Of a stretch of DNA of 64,000 bases, positions 53,376-62,879 are shown piece by piece (within the stretch, counting starts at the first letter, position 1; each line of letters opens with the position of its first letter). The notes under the pieces were generated by a model, which was given only the letters and a program-made list of their open reading frames with translations, had not been told where the DNA came from and made no database searches. The stretch is taken from positions 62,001 through 126,000 of the forward strand of contig NZ_FUKU01000067.1 of assembly GCF_900163865.1 (NCBI RefSeq), in the 5' to 3' direction. Made by a program: the position numbers and the translations under genes. This stretch comes from Sphingobacterium sp. JB170 (GTDB taxonomy: Bacteria; Bacteroidota; Bacteroidia; Sphingobacteriales; Sphingobacteriaceae).

Positions 53376-55649
53376 CTAGCCGATTGTTTTACTGATACTT
53401 TTTTTGTTCTCTCGAGTTCGCTCAAGTTCTTTCACAAAATCTCTACCCCAGTAATGCACGTCGAAATTCTTCACCTGATCGTACAGGCGCATAATACGTG
53501 AAGATCGCTCATCGGAAGGCATTAGCAACGCACGCAGTAGGCTTTCCTTCATACTCTTCAAATCGTACGGATTTGTCAAAATCGCATAGGGAAGCTCCAC
53601 CGACGCCCCCGCAAATTCCGAAAGTACCAGTGCGCCATCGCCACCGATTTGTCCCTGGACAGCTACATATTCCTTGGCAACTAAATTCAAACCGTCACGT
53701 AGCGGCGTGATCCAAGCAATATCGCTCGTAGCGTACAAGCTAACCACTTCTTCAAATGGTAGTGCTCGATAAAAGAACTGGATAGGTGCCCAGTCCATTG
53801 TCGAAAACCGCCCATTTATCTCTCCTACTGCACGGTTCACCTCGTCCCGAATTTCATCGTAAATGTGCATCCCTTGCGAGGGCGGTGTACAAATGTTTAT
53901 GAGCTCGACTTTCCCATGATATTCTGGATATTCTTCCAAAAACTCGCCAAAAGCCTGTATCTTTTCTAATGGTCCCTTTACATAGTCTAACCGCTCCACC
54001 GAAAGTATGCGACTGACACCCGTCTCCGACTTACGGAACAAGTTATCTTCTATTTTTTCGCGAATCTCCGGAGCCTTTAAAATACGCTGTATCTTCTCCA
54101 TATTCACGCCAACAGGTTGTGCACCTAATCGTATTTGGCGACCATCAATTTCGATAAGCTTCGTCATCTGGTCAACCCCCAATGCACAGCTATAGGTAAG
54201 AAACTGTTTGGCCGCATTAATCTTCTTGATAACCTTGAAAGGCGTATGGCTGCGCAGTACATCGATGAAGTTCTCTACATATCGCGGTATATGGAAACTG
54301 ATAAAATCACAAAGCAGTAAACTGCCGATAATCTCTTTGCGCCAAGGAATAATATTAAACACATCGGCTGCCGGAAAAGAAGTGTGGTGGAAAAAGCCAA
54401 TCTTCAGGTCAGGACGTAACGGCTTCAAGAAGGCTGGAACCATCCATAAATTATATTCATGGATCCACACAAGTGCATTTTCATCGGCCTCTTTGGCAAT
54501 CCGCTCGGCAAACATCTTATTAATCTTCAAGTAGTGTCCCCAGTCTTCGTGGTTAAATTTCGCTTTGTCCACAAACGAGAAAATCATCGGCCACAATGCT
54601 TCTTTGGAAAATACACGGTAAAATTGATCTATTTCATCTTTGGGAATGCTGATCGTTGCGGCCACCAAATTGGGGTAACGTTCCTCATCAATAAGTTGAT
54701 TAGGAATCTCCGGACGATCACTTTGCTGTTCTTCTTCCCCAATCCAAATACCGGAGCGCCCCTTCTCGAAAAGCCCAAGCAAGGATGGAATTATCCCGTT
54801 AGGACTCTTAGGTGCTACGCGGATAGATTTTCCGTTGACGACTTCCTGTTCGAAGGGTAACCGGTGGTAAACCATTACCAGCTGGTTGGCCCCCACACTG
54901 TTTTGCTTCTTTTTACGAGTAGCGACCTTTTTGGCAAACTTTTGAAAACGCTCAAAATGTGCCATAGACTCTAAAATCCCGCCAGCACCTGCTTCAACAG
55001 CCTGATAAACGTTATCCATGCCCGCGGTCTGGTCCACCAGCAGCTGCTCCGCTTTACCAACAACTACGCCTTTATATCCTGTTTGATAGAGAGAAAAATC
55101 ATTAAGCGTGTCACCCGCCACGAGTACACAATCTTCATCAACATGAAGCATTTCCACTAACGAATTTAACGTGCTACCTTTATTCACCCCACGAGGAAGC
55201 ACATCCAAGTACTTGTCCACCGAGGTAATCACATCACAATCAAAGTTCTCGGCCACTTCCTTGATGGCTTCTAAATTAGCGGAACCGTCGTAATAGAACG
55301 AGCAGCGCCGCTGCTGTGGCACCTCTTGGAAGGTAACATCGGCAATTTCGAGCACTTTAGCACGTACCGCGTAGGTCGAGGGCCAACGGCTTTCGATCTC
55401 TCCTTGTATAGGTTCCACTGACTCAAGCGTCATTCCGTTTACCACCGTGGCACCGACATCCGCAATAATATAATGCGGCGTAGGAATCAACGGGTCATTT
55501 AGCAAAGGAAGTACAGACTCCACTCCGCGTCCCGTTACAAAGACCAACTGTATATCTGTATTTTGTTTGATTAAACGGTACAGCCGTAAGCGATTTTCCA
55601 TGCTACCTCCTAAAAATGTTCCGTCTAAATCCGTTGCTAAAAGCATCAT
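53376..55649 (-). CDS. ggpPS: Glucosylglycerol-phosphate synthase/phosphatase fusion (GgpPS type)
   Basis: A 757-residue fusion. Residues about 1-245 are a HAD phosphatase (DLDGTFLGG with Asp7/Asp9, VFVTGRG, AGDTLNDFSLY). Residues about 255-745 are a GT20 synthase. The GT20 part resembles glucosylglycerol-phosphate synthase more than trehalose-phosphate synthase: PNGIIPSLLGLF, FSKEALWPMIFSF, HEYNLWMVPAFL, FFHHTSFPAADVFNIIPWR and SFHIPRYVENFIDV. This HAD-then-GT20 order is that of GgpPS of Stenotrophomonas and Pseudomonas, opposite to the usual TPS-TPP order. It overlaps the upstream gpsA gene (source of glycerol-3-phosphate) by four bases. Trehalose synthesis is the alternative. Confidence 0.8.
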   Translation of the reverse strand: MMLLATDLDGTFLGGSMENRLRLYRLIKQNTDIQLVFVTGRGVESVLPLLNDPLIPTPHYIIADVGATVVNGMTLESVEPIQGEIESRWPSTYAVRAKVLEIADVTFQEVPQQRRCSFYYDGSANLEAIKEVAENFDCDVITSVDKYLDVLPRGVNKGSTLNSLVEMLHVDEDCVLVAGDTLNDFSLYQTGYKGVVVGKAEQLLVDQTAGMDNVYQAVEAGAGGILESMAHFERFQKFAKKVATRKKKQNSVGANQLVMVYHRLPFEQEVVNGKSIRVAPKSPNGIIPSLLGLFEKGRSGIWIGEEEQQSDRPEIPNQLIDEERYPNLVAATISIPKDEIDQFYRVFSKEALWPMIFSFVDKAKFNHEDWGHYLKINKMFAERIAKEADENALVWIHEYNLWMVPAFLKPLRPDLKIGFFHHTSFPAADVFNIIPWRKEIIGSLLLCDFISFHIPRYVENFIDVLRSHTPFKVIKKINAAKQFLTYSCALGVDQMTKLIEIDGRQIRLGAQPVGVNMEKIQRILKAPEIREKIEDNLFRKSETGVSRILSVERLDYVKGPLEKIQAFGEFLEEYPEYHGKVELINICTPPSQGMHIYDEIRDEVNRAVGEINGRFSTMDWAPIQFFYRALPFEEVVSLYATSDIAWITPLRDGLNLVAKEYVAVQGQIGGDGALVLSEFAGASVELPYAILTNPYDLKSMKESLLRALLMPSDERSSRIMRLYDQVKNFDVHYWGRDFVKELERTRENKKSISKTIG

Positions 55650-56635
55650 ATTATATTCCTTTCTAATAGTTTAAATTCTGTTGTTACCGCCATGTGATTA
55701 TACAGTATTCTATACGCTGTATTAACAATAGGCAAGTTTATGTTGAGATCCTTGGCAGTCTTGTAAAGACCTTTTGTCGCCATATAACCTTCCGCAACCA
55801 TATTCATTGTATTCTGTGTCTGCCCGACACTATACCCTCGTCCAATTAGCTCACCAAATGTGCGATTGCGGCTATGCGCGGAGTAGGCTGTCACAAAAAG
55901 ATCGCCCAGATAACTCGAACAGGAAATACGCTTTTGCTTCACGTGCAAAGCTTGAAGCAATGTTTCGAGTTCATAAATTGCATTAGAGACCAAAACAGCC
56001 ATGAAATTATCACCATAGTTTAGACCCTTCGCCATTCCACACACTACGCCCACGACATTCTTAAATATCGCTGCATATTCGGCTCCACTCATATCTTCCT
56101 GGGTGTTAACGGTCACATAATGGGATGAAAAATAAGGCGCTAATTTGTTTAATATCTCGACATTGGGCGAACCGATCGTCATGTATGTTTTCTTCGTCAT
56201 GGCAATCTCCTCGGCATGGCAGGGACCAGCAATAATGGCCTGGCTTTCTTCGTCAATACCGAAATTGCGGGCAACGAATGACGAGGGCAACATATTGTGT
56301 TCGCCCACGGTACCCTTGATCGCTGTTACGACAACTTTACCTTGTATTGCCGTTACGTCGAGGTTTTCACATAAACTTCCAAAATGTGCACTGGGTACAG
56401 CAAACAGTATAATAGGTGAATTTTTCACACAGAAATCAAGATCGTTTGAGACTTCAAGAAATGCCCTATCCAATTTAACAAATGATAAATAGTCAGGATT
56501 ATTACCCTCTTGTTTTATAAATTCAACCTGTTCTTGTCGTCTTAAATACCATGAAATTTGGATCTTATTTTCTGTCAATATTTTCACTAAAGCTGTGGCA
56601 AAACTACCACCACCTATTACGCTCAAATCTGTCAA
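55646..56635 (-). CDS. gpsA: NAD(P)-dependent glycerol-3-phosphate dehydrogenase
   Basis: A 329-residue GpsA. The Rossmann motif is SVIGGGSFATALVKIL; the catalytic region includes SGAEYAAIFKNVVGVVCGMAKG, and the substrate-binding region includes SYLGDLFVTAYSAHSRNRTFG. It makes sn-glycerol-3-phosphate from dihydroxyacetone phosphate. Stop overlaps the synthase start (ATGA), so the two are translationally coupled; glycerol-3-phosphate is the acceptor for glucosylglycerol-phosphate. A general phospholipid role is possible. Confidence 0.9.
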   Translation of the reverse strand: MTDLSVIGGGSFATALVKILTENKIQISWYLRRQEQVEFIKQEGNNPDYLSFVKLDRAFLEVSNDLDFCVKNSPIILFAVPSAHFGSLCENLDVTAIQGKVVVTAIKGTVGEHNMLPSSFVARNFGIDEESQAIIAGPCHAEEIAMTKKTYMTIGSPNVEILNKLAPYFSSHYVTVNTQEDMSGAEYAAIFKNVVGVVCGMAKGLNYGDNFMAVLVSNAIYELETLLQALHVKQKRISCSSYLGDLFVTAYSAHSRNRTFGELIGRGYSVGQTQNTMNMVAEGYMATKGLYKTAKDLNINLPIVNTAYRILYNHMAVTTEFKLLERNII

Positions 56636-56925
56636 ATCGTTGTAGTTTTATTTTGATGAAAATGAAGGGGATTCCATCTTCTTAATTTATCTAATACGAC
56701 ACAAATATAAGTAAAAATAAACTAATAAGCAAACTAAATCAGCACTTTACGGCTTAAAAACGACTAAATAGATCGCTTAAGATTTTAAAAGCCATATGGT
56801 TTCACCATTATTAGCTCCATGGATACAAACAACAGCTTTTAGTAAAAAAAGAACGTTATTGCTATAAAGAAAAGAATGAATTATTTATTACAATTTTCGC
56901 GCTAATTCGCTCCTGATTAATGGCT

Positions 56926-57369
56926 CTATTTCAACACCGAAATTAATACGATATAGGTAACAGGATTGAGGGACGGTTTCTCCGATACCGGATAGGGATT
57001 AAGCGTTTCCAACTTGATACGATGATTTGCAAAAACGGTCGATCGCGAATAACCCATCTTTGCGACCTGGGAAGTGGAAAGGGTATCCAGCGAAGTCTCC
57101 CCGTCTTCAGCCGTGAGTTCGATTTCCACCAACCCAACTCCAGCCCATATACAGTGTACGCCTTTCGGACAACGGCTATCTTCAAGAACTCTTTTTACGG
57201 CAATACGTACGCCACTAGTCGGTAAAATATGTGCCTGTCCTTCCTTGAGGGAGAGCACCGTGCTGTCCGCGCTATCGTATTGAACCGCATCGATGACACC
57301 TGTACCATCACTTATTTTACAGCAGACGAGCAGCATCGTAAAAAAACAAAAAACCAAATATTTGAACAT
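56926..57369 (-). CDS. Hypothetical lipoprotein
   Basis: A 147-residue lipoprotein: signal and lipobox MLLVCC, then KISDGTG. The middle DSRCPKGVHCIWAGVGLVEIEL is a recurring Bacteroidetes/proteobacterial lipoprotein motif with a Cys pair that may form a disulphide. The C-terminal half is beta-rich. Function unknown. Single gene between two operons. Confidence 0.7.
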   Translation of the reverse strand: MFKYLVFCFFTMLLVCCKISDGTGVIDAVQYDSADSTVLSLKEGQAHILPTSGVRIAVKRVLEDSRCPKGVHCIWAGVGLVEIELTAEDGETSLDTLSTSQVAKMGYSRSTVFANHRIKLETLNPYPVSEKPSLNPVTYIVLISVLK

Positions 57370-57465
57370 TATAATTGACGTATAAAACTATTAACGCAAA
57401 AATCCTGCCCAGATCCTCCCGGGCCGTTTATGCTCGTACAACGATTAAAAAATAACTAGAAATAA

Positions 57466-57496
57466 TTTCGTTTCTTAAAATATATCCCTATCATTG
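57466..57496 (+). promoter_or_regulatory. Candidate promoter of the thiamine operon
   Basis: TTTC at 57466-57469 and TATCATTG at 57489-57496, 19 bp apart, are each one mismatch from the Bacteroidetes consensus and lie just upstream of the riboswitch. Confidence 0.45.
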
Positions 57497-57506
57497 TAAC
57501 ATAATG

Positions 57507-57590
57507 CTTTAGGGGTGTCTGTAAAAAAACAGGCTGAGATTTACCCTTGGAACCTGATCTAGTTCATACTAGCGTAGGGAAAAGTAAGAC
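57507..57590 (+). promoter_or_regulatory. TPP riboswitch (THI element)
   Basis: The conserved TPP aptamer is visible: AGGGGTGTC, AACAGGCTGAGAT, ACCCTTGGAACCTGATCTAG and CTAGCGTAGGGAA. TPP binding turns down thiamine synthesis genes. It lies 76 bases before the thiS start codon, upstream of the whole thi cluster, as expected. Confidence 0.95.
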
Positions 57591-57630
57591 GAACTTCAAC
57601 TTCGGCCGATTCTGGCCTATCGTCAGCATT

Positions 57631-57663
57631 CCTAAAGTGTTTTAAACAAGTAAAAACTTTAGG
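57631..57663 (+). promoter_or_regulatory. RBS-masking hairpin, expression platform of the TPP riboswitch
   Basis: CCTAAAGT at 57631-57638 pairs perfectly with ACTTTAGG at 57656-57663. The latter ends in the AGG of the thiS ribosome-binding site (AGGAT before ATG 57666). The first arm can instead pair with CTTTAGG at 57507-57513, the 5' edge of the aptamer. These exclusive pairings suggest translational control: ligand-bound aptamer leaves the arm free to mask the RBS. The pairing is seen; the mechanism is inferred. Confidence 0.7.
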
Positions 57664-57665
57664 AT

Positions 57666-57878
57666 ATGTATATCAAACTCAATAGTAAAATTTACGAATT
57701 AGAAGCGCCATTTCCCGAAAATTTGGAGCAAATGCTCGTGCGCCTGGTCCCCAATATGAAGCCAACGGGTATAGCCGTAGCGCTAAATAACACCGTGGTG
57801 CCTCGCGAACTATGGACTAAAACGCCTGTTGCTACACAATCTGAAATCACACTTATTACCGCTACCCAAGGCGGTTAA
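57666..57878 (+). CDS. thiS: Sulphur carrier protein ThiS
   Basis: A 70-residue ubiquitin-like carrier ending in the required Gly-Gly (ITATQGG), on which the thiocarboxylate is formed for thiazole synthesis. VALNNTVVPRELW is the usual ThiS/MoaD turn. First gene of the thiamine operon behind the riboswitch. The adenylating partner ThiF is not in the window and may follow thiD. Confidence 0.93.
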   Translation: MYIKLNSKIYELEAPFPENLEQMLVRLVPNMKPTGIAVALNNTVVPRELWTKTPVATQSEITLITATQGG

Positions 57879-57900
57879 CCCGCTTTTTAAAACCAATGCT

Positions 57901-59724
57901 ATGAAAAATTCACATTCTAAAATTTCCAATCAACCGTTCCCCAATTCTAGTAAAGTGTATCTGGAAGGAACAATGTTCCCGATTCGTGTTGCTATGCGCG
58001 AGATCAAACTCTCGCCGACCCGCTTAGCGCAGGATCAGCTTGTGCAGAACCCACCCGTCACAGTATACGATACCTCCGGCGTACATACCGACCCCAATGT
58101 GCCTGTCGACATACGTCAGGGAATCCCTCGATTGCGAGAAAGCTGGATTGAAAACCGTGGAGATACCATTCAGCTTCCCGCGAGTAGTTCGAACTACGGT
58201 AAGGAGCGCCTCGACGATAAATCGCTAGACGAGCTGCGCTTTCAACATATAACCAATCCGAAAATTGCGCGCAATAACGGCAACGTCACCCAGCTGCACT
58301 ACGCAAAAAAGGGTATCATCACGGCGGAGATGGAATATGTCGCGATTCGTGAAAATCAACGTCTGAGCAATCTACGGAATCAAGAACTTTCCGAACTGCA
58401 TGATCAACATCCGGGCGACAGTTGGGGCGCAAACATCCCAAGCAACGAGATCACGCCCGAGTTTGTACGTGAGCAAATCGAATCAGGCAAAGCGATTATC
58501 CCTTGTAATATAAATCACCCTGAATGCGAACCGATGATTATCGGTCGAAATTTTCTCGTAAAAATAAACGGCAATATTGGCAATAGCGCTGTCTCATCGA
58601 GCATCGAAGAAGAAGTGGAAAAATCTGTTTGGGCGTGCCGCTGGGGCGCAGACACTATCATGGATCTTTCAACAGGAAAAAATATTCATGAAACACGAGA
58701 GTGGATCTTACGTAACTCCCCCGTGCCAATTGGAACGGTACCTATCTATCAAGCGCTGGAAAAAGTTAACGGTATTGCGGAAAACCTTACTTGGGAAATT
58801 TTTAAAGATACGTTGATTGAGCAGGCCGAACAAGGTGTATCGTACTTCACTATCCACGCCGGCGTCTTGCTACGTTACATACATCTGACGGCAAAACGTG
58901 TAACGGGAATCGTCTCACGCGGTGGCTCGATCATGGCTAAATGGTGCCTTTTTCATCATAAAGAGAACTTCTTATACACACATTTCCAGGAGATCTGTGA
59001 AATCATGAAACAGTATGATGTCGCCTTCTCACTTGGGGACGGCCTACGGCCGGGTTCGCTGGCTGATGCAAACGATGCGGCGCAATTCGCAGAACTCGAA
59101 ACACTCGGCGAACTCACAAAAATTGCCTGGAAGAACCATGTACAGGTGATGGTCGAGGGGCCTGGTCATATCCCTATGCACATGATTAAAGAAAACATGG
59201 ATAAACAACTTAAAGAATGTGATGAAGCTCCATTTTACACCCTCGGACCCCTAACCACAGATATTGCGCCTGGATACGACCATATTACCTCGGGGATCGG
59301 AGCGGCAATGATCGGCTGGTATGGGTGTGCAATGCTGTGTTACGTGACACCAAAAGAGCACCTGGGCCTGCCTAATAAAAAAGATGTTAAGGATGGAGTA
59401 ATTACCTATAAAATTGCTGCCCACGCGGCGGACTTGGCCAAAGGTCACCCTGGCGCTCAATACCGCGACAACGCTCTTAGCAAAGCGCGATTTGAATTTC
59501 GATGGGAAGATCAATTCAATTTATCCTTGGATCCGGATACTGCGAGGGAGTTTCACGATGAAACGCTGCCGGCAGAAGGTGCAAAAATTGCTCATTTCTG
59601 TTCGATGTGCGGTCCAAAATTCTGCTCGATGAAAATAACGCAAGAGATTCGAGCAAGCGTTGAATCAGGCATGCAAGAAATGTCAGCCGATTTTATTGAA
59701 AATGGAAAAGAAATATACCTCTAA
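57901..59724 (+). CDS. thiC: Phosphomethylpyrimidine synthase ThiC
   Basis: A 607-residue radical-SAM-like enzyme converting AIR to HMP-P. Diagnostic segments: YDTSGVHTDPNVPVDIRQGI, VSRGGSIMAKWCLFHHKEN, SLGDGLRPGSLADAND, VEGPGHIPMHMIKENMDKQ and TDIAPGYDHITSGIGAAMIG. The C-terminal CSMCGPKFCSMK carries the [4Fe-4S] ligands. The open frame extends upstream into thiS, but ATG 57901 starts a product of the right length. Confidence 0.96.
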   Translation: MKNSHSKISNQPFPNSSKVYLEGTMFPIRVAMREIKLSPTRLAQDQLVQNPPVTVYDTSGVHTDPNVPVDIRQGIPRLRESWIENRGDTIQLPASSSNYGKERLDDKSLDELRFQHITNPKIARNNGNVTQLHYAKKGIITAEMEYVAIRENQRLSNLRNQELSELHDQHPGDSWGANIPSNEITPEFVREQIESGKAIIPCNINHPECEPMIIGRNFLVKINGNIGNSAVSSSIEEEVEKSVWACRWGADTIMDLSTGKNIHETREWILRNSPVPIGTVPIYQALEKVNGIAENLTWEIFKDTLIEQAEQGVSYFTIHAGVLLRYIHLTAKRVTGIVSRGGSIMAKWCLFHHKENFLYTHFQEICEIMKQYDVAFSLGDGLRPGSLADANDAAQFAELETLGELTKIAWKNHVQVMVEGPGHIPMHMIKENMDKQLKECDEAPFYTLGPLTTDIAPGYDHITSGIGAAMIGWYGCAMLCYVTPKEHLGLPNKKDVKDGVITYKIAAHAADLAKGHPGAQYRDNALSKARFEFRWEDQFNLSLDPDTAREFHDETLPAEGAKIAHFCSMCGPKFCSMKITQEIRASVESGMQEMSADFIENGKEIYL

Positions 59725-59725
59725 A

Positions 59726-60343
59726 ATGCATATTCTTACCCTGCCTGGATTCGTCCACGCCGAACTAAAGGTACTCCGAGAGATGCTGAGTTGGCCACAG
59801 TTAACGGTTCATATCCGAAAACCGGAGCTATCGCCGGGTGAACTCTGCGAATACTTAACACAATTCACGCCAACGGAACGCGAAAAGTTAATCCTTCACG
59901 GCGACCCCGAAATTGCTCGTGCGTTTGGGGTATCCAAAATACACTACGGGGCATATTTGCGCAATAAATACGCTCCCGGAGAACCTATAGACACCTCGGT
60001 AAGAAGCACCTCGACCCACAGCTGGGCAGAGTTTAATCGATTAAATTCACCAATCGAAATGGCGTTTATCGGGCCGCTGTTCCCCAGCATTTCCAAACCG
60101 GGCTATAAGCCCCATAACAACCTTGAGTCTGCAGTCCGGAGCAATTTCCGGGTAAAGGCGATTGCATTAGGTGGACTGACCTGTAGAAATGTATCGCTGC
60201 TCGCGCGGTCAAGTTACGATGATTACGCATTTTGTGGTGCTATATGGCAAGCAGACTCGCCGATCGAACAAGCTCAGCGCTGCTACGAGCAAGCATTGAA
60301 AATACAAAATAGCGGGTACATGAATTTTTCTAACACAGACTAA
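59726..60343 (+). CDS. Thiamine-phosphate synthase-like protein (divergent ThiE/TenI)
   Basis: A 205-residue TIM-barrel protein of the ThiE/TenI family, starting one base after the thiC stop. Compared with the next gene it lacks part of the standard diphosphate/Mg site; MAFIGPLFPSISKPGYKPH and IALGGLTCRNVSLLARSSYDDYAFCGAIW are recognisable equivalents of the ThiE phosphate-binding loops. It may be a thiazole tautomerase (TenI) or a second synthase. Confidence 0.75.
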   Translation: MHILTLPGFVHAELKVLREMLSWPQLTVHIRKPELSPGELCEYLTQFTPTEREKLILHGDPEIARAFGVSKIHYGAYLRNKYAPGEPIDTSVRSTSTHSWAEFNRLNSPIEMAFIGPLFPSISKPGYKPHNNLESAVRSNFRVKAIALGGLTCRNVSLLARSSYDDYAFCGAIWQADSPIEQAQRCYEQALKIQNSGYMNFSNTD

Positions 60344-60346
60344 CAA

Positions 60347-60979
60347 ATGATAGACAAACGATTACAATATATTTCATCGGGAAGCACCGCAAAGGAGCAG
60401 TATGCCAACATTCTAGGAGCGCTTGCCCTTGGTATTGAGTGGATACAATTACGTTTTAAAAATGCATGCGTGAGTGATTTGTTAGCGCTTGCGGCAGAAG
60501 TCAAGAAGTTAAAAGAACGTTATGACTTTACACTAATCGTTAATGACCACGTTAAGGTCGCTTATGAGCTCGATCTGGATGGCGTGCACCTAGGTTTAAA
60601 CGATACCCCAGTACGTGCCGCTCGAGCGTTAATTGGCAACCATAAAATAATTGGTGGCACGGCCAATACACTTGAGCAGGTGATGCAACGTGGCCTTGAG
60701 AAATGCGATTATATAGGTCTTGGGCCGTTACGCTTCACCAAAACCAAGGAAAATTTAAGTCCCATTATAGGTTTTTCAGGGTACGCAGAAATTCTAGAAA
60801 GCATCCAACATGAGCTTCCCCCTATTTTCGCTATCGGTTCCGTTATGACACAAGACATCGCTCCATTACGCCGCCTCGGTGTCTTTGGAATAGCAATGTC
60901 AAAAGACATCGAATCACAGTTTCACGAACGGAATTACATCAACACTGTAAATAAATTTCTTTATGCAAAATATGCTTAA
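60347..60979 (+). CDS. thiE: Thiamine-phosphate synthase ThiE
   Basis: A 210-residue ThiE that joins HMP-PP to the thiazole phosphate. The elements IEWIQLRFKNA, TLIVNDHVKVAYELDLDGVHLG (Asp for Mg2+), IGGTANTLEQ, CDYIGLGPLRFTKTK and IFAIGSVMTQDIAPLRRLGVFGIAM are standard. It overlaps thiG by 17 bases. Confidence 0.9.
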   Translation: MIDKRLQYISSGSTAKEQYANILGALALGIEWIQLRFKNACVSDLLALAAEVKKLKERYDFTLIVNDHVKVAYELDLDGVHLGLNDTPVRAARALIGNHKIIGGTANTLEQVMQRGLEKCDYIGLGPLRFTKTKENLSPIIGFSGYAEILESIQHELPPIFAIGSVMTQDIAPLRRLGVFGIAMSKDIESQFHERNYINTVNKFLYAKYA

Positions 60980-61745
60980 TATTGCCGATCATACATTTGA
61001 TTCCAGACTATTTTTGGGAACCGGCAAATTTAACTCAGCCCAAAGCATGTGTCAAGCGATCGATGCTTCGCGAACACAAATGGTCACCGTTGCCTTAAAA
61101 CGCATTGACTTGGACAGCCACAACGACGATATCCTCGAACATATCCAACGTAAAGCGGTCCGGCTCCTGCCCAACACCGCCGGTGCGCGCAACGCTAAAG
61201 AAGCCGTGCTCGCTGCACAGCTTGCCCGTGAGGCACTCCAGACAAATTGGATTAAACTCGAAATACATCCCGACCCCAGGTACCTGCTACCCGACCCGAT
61301 CGAGACGTTGCTAGCGTGCGAGATATTAGCAAAAGACGGCTTTATCGTGCTTCCCTACATCCATGCTGACCCCGTTTTATGTAAACGTCTAGAAGAGGTC
61401 GGAACAAGCGCCGTGATGCCCCTGGGGTCACCAATTGGTAGTAACAGCGGGTTAAAAACACTGGACTTTTTACGTATCATCATCGAACAAAGTACCATAC
61501 CAGTTATCGTCGACGCCGGAATAGGTAGTCCCTCCGATGCTGCGCTAGCAATGGAAATCGGTGCGGACGCTGTTTTGGTCAATACCGCAATTGCCTCCTC
61601 AAGTAACCCAGCGCTAATAGCAGATGCATTCGCGATGGCAACAATTGCCGGACGAAAGGGTTTTGAAGCTGGCTTAGCGCCACGTTACAACAAAGCTGTA
61701 GCGAGCAGCCCATTCACCAAGTTTTTACAACAAATAACCCCCTAA
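60963..61745 (+). CDS. thiG: Thiazole synthase ThiG
   Basis: A 260-residue TIM-barrel enzyme forming the thiazole ring from DXP, dehydroglycine and ThiS thiocarboxylate. SRLFLGTGKF, LLPNTAGARNAKEAVLAAQLAREAL, NWIKLEIHPD (the Schiff-base lysine region), VMPLGSPIGSNSGL and VIVDAGIGSPSDAALAMEIGADAVLVNTAIA are classic. ATG 60963 overlaps thiE; ATG 60972 is an equally possible start. thiH follows directly. Confidence 0.95.
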   Translation: MQNMLNIADHTFDSRLFLGTGKFNSAQSMCQAIDASRTQMVTVALKRIDLDSHNDDILEHIQRKAVRLLPNTAGARNAKEAVLAAQLAREALQTNWIKLEIHPDPRYLLPDPIETLLACEILAKDGFIVLPYIHADPVLCKRLEEVGTSAVMPLGSPIGSNSGLKTLDFLRIIIEQSTIPVIVDAGIGSPSDAALAMEIGADAVLVNTAIASSSNPALIADAFAMATIAGRKGFEAGLAPRYNKAVASSPFTKFLQQITP

Positions 61746-62879
61746 ATGGAACGTACATTCAACGATATATTAGATAAATACGAGTGGGAGGATGTCAAGG
61801 AAAAACTCGCTAAAATAACGAAAGACGACGTCGTCAATGCTTTACGAAAAGACAAACGCAGCCTAACGGATTTTCTAGCGCTCATATCGCCAGTCGCAGC
61901 ACCCTACATCGAAACCATGGCTGCGATGTCTAGTGAATTAACGGCACAGCGCTTTGGCAAGAACATACAACTTTATGCCCCCCTATACTTGAGCAATGAA
62001 TGCAACAATATCTGCACCTATTGCGGCTTTAGCGTAGACAACGGTATACGCAGGCGCACACTTTCGCCTCCCGAGATAATGATTGAAGCGCAAACCGTAC
62101 GATCGATGGGTTTTCAACATATCCTGCTCGTATCGGGAGAGGCAACCCAAAAAGTAGGTGTCGATTATTTCATCAAGGCAGCCCGACAAATCAGCGATGT
62201 CTTCCCACAAATATCGATCGAGGTACAACCGTTGGACCAGGACGATTACCACCGATTATCAGAAGTGAACGTTAACGCCGTACTTGTATATCAAGAGACC
62301 TACCACCGTCAGGCGTACAAAACGTACCACCCAAAGGGTAAAAAATCTAACTTCGATTACCGTTTACAAACGCCGGATCGTATTGGCAAGGCTGGCATTC
62401 ATAAAGTTGGATTAGGTGTATTACTAGGGTTAGAAGATTGGCGTATCGACAGCTTTTTCACTGCGCTGCATATTGAATATTTACAACAAACATACTGGCG
62501 GACCAAATACGCGGTTTCCTTTCCGCGCTTACGGCCCGCAGCTGGGGCGGCAAAGCCTAATTTTGATATGAGCGAACGGGATCTGGTCCAACTCATTTGC
62601 GCCTACCGATTATGGCATCCGGATCTAGAGTTATCTTTATCGACCCGGGAACACGAAGCGTTTCGCGATCATGCGCCGCTCTTTGGCATTACCTCTATGA
62701 GTGCTGCTTCAAAAACAAACCCTGGAGGATATTCGGTAGAACCACAATCACTTGAACAGTTTGAGATAAGCGATGAGCGATCCGTCGAAGTTATTATCCA
62801 AAAGATACGCGATGCGGGGTACCAACCCGTCTGGAAAGATTGGCAACCTGAATATGCAAATGCCCCCTTACACACATAG
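61746..62879 (+). CDS. thiH: 2-iminoacetate synthase ThiH
   Basis: A 377-residue radical SAM lyase that cleaves tyrosine to dehydroglycine for ThiG. The cluster motif is ECNNICTYCGF (CxxxCxxC). LVSGEATQKVG, VYQETYHRQAYKTYHPKGKK, RIGKAGIHKVGLGVLLGLEDW and SFPRLRPAAGA match the family. It begins immediately after thiG. ThiH rather than ThiO implies anaerobic-compatible thiazole synthesis. Confidence 0.95.
   Translation: MERTFNDILDKYEWEDVKEKLAKITKDDVVNALRKDKRSLTDFLALISPVAAPYIETMAAMSSELTAQRFGKNIQLYAPLYLSNECNNICTYCGFSVDNGIRRRTLSPPEIMIEAQTVRSMGFQHILLVSGEATQKVGVDYFIKAARQISDVFPQISIEVQPLDQDDYHRLSEVNVNAVLVYQETYHRQAYKTYHPKGKKSNFDYRLQTPDRIGKAGIHKVGLGVLLGLEDWRIDSFFTALHIEYLQQTYWRTKYAVSFPRLRPAAGAAKPNFDMSERDLVQLICAYRLWHPDLELSLSTREHEAFRDHAPLFGITSMSAASKTNPGGYSVEPQSLEQFEISDERSVEVIIQKIRDAGYQPVWKDWQPEYANAPLHT

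Noticed and set aside
53376..55649. Plain trehalose-6-phosphate synthase/phosphatase
   Set aside because: Domain order is reversed and GT20 motifs (PNGI, HEYNLW, FHIPRYVENF) follow the glucosylglycerol-phosphate synthase pattern.
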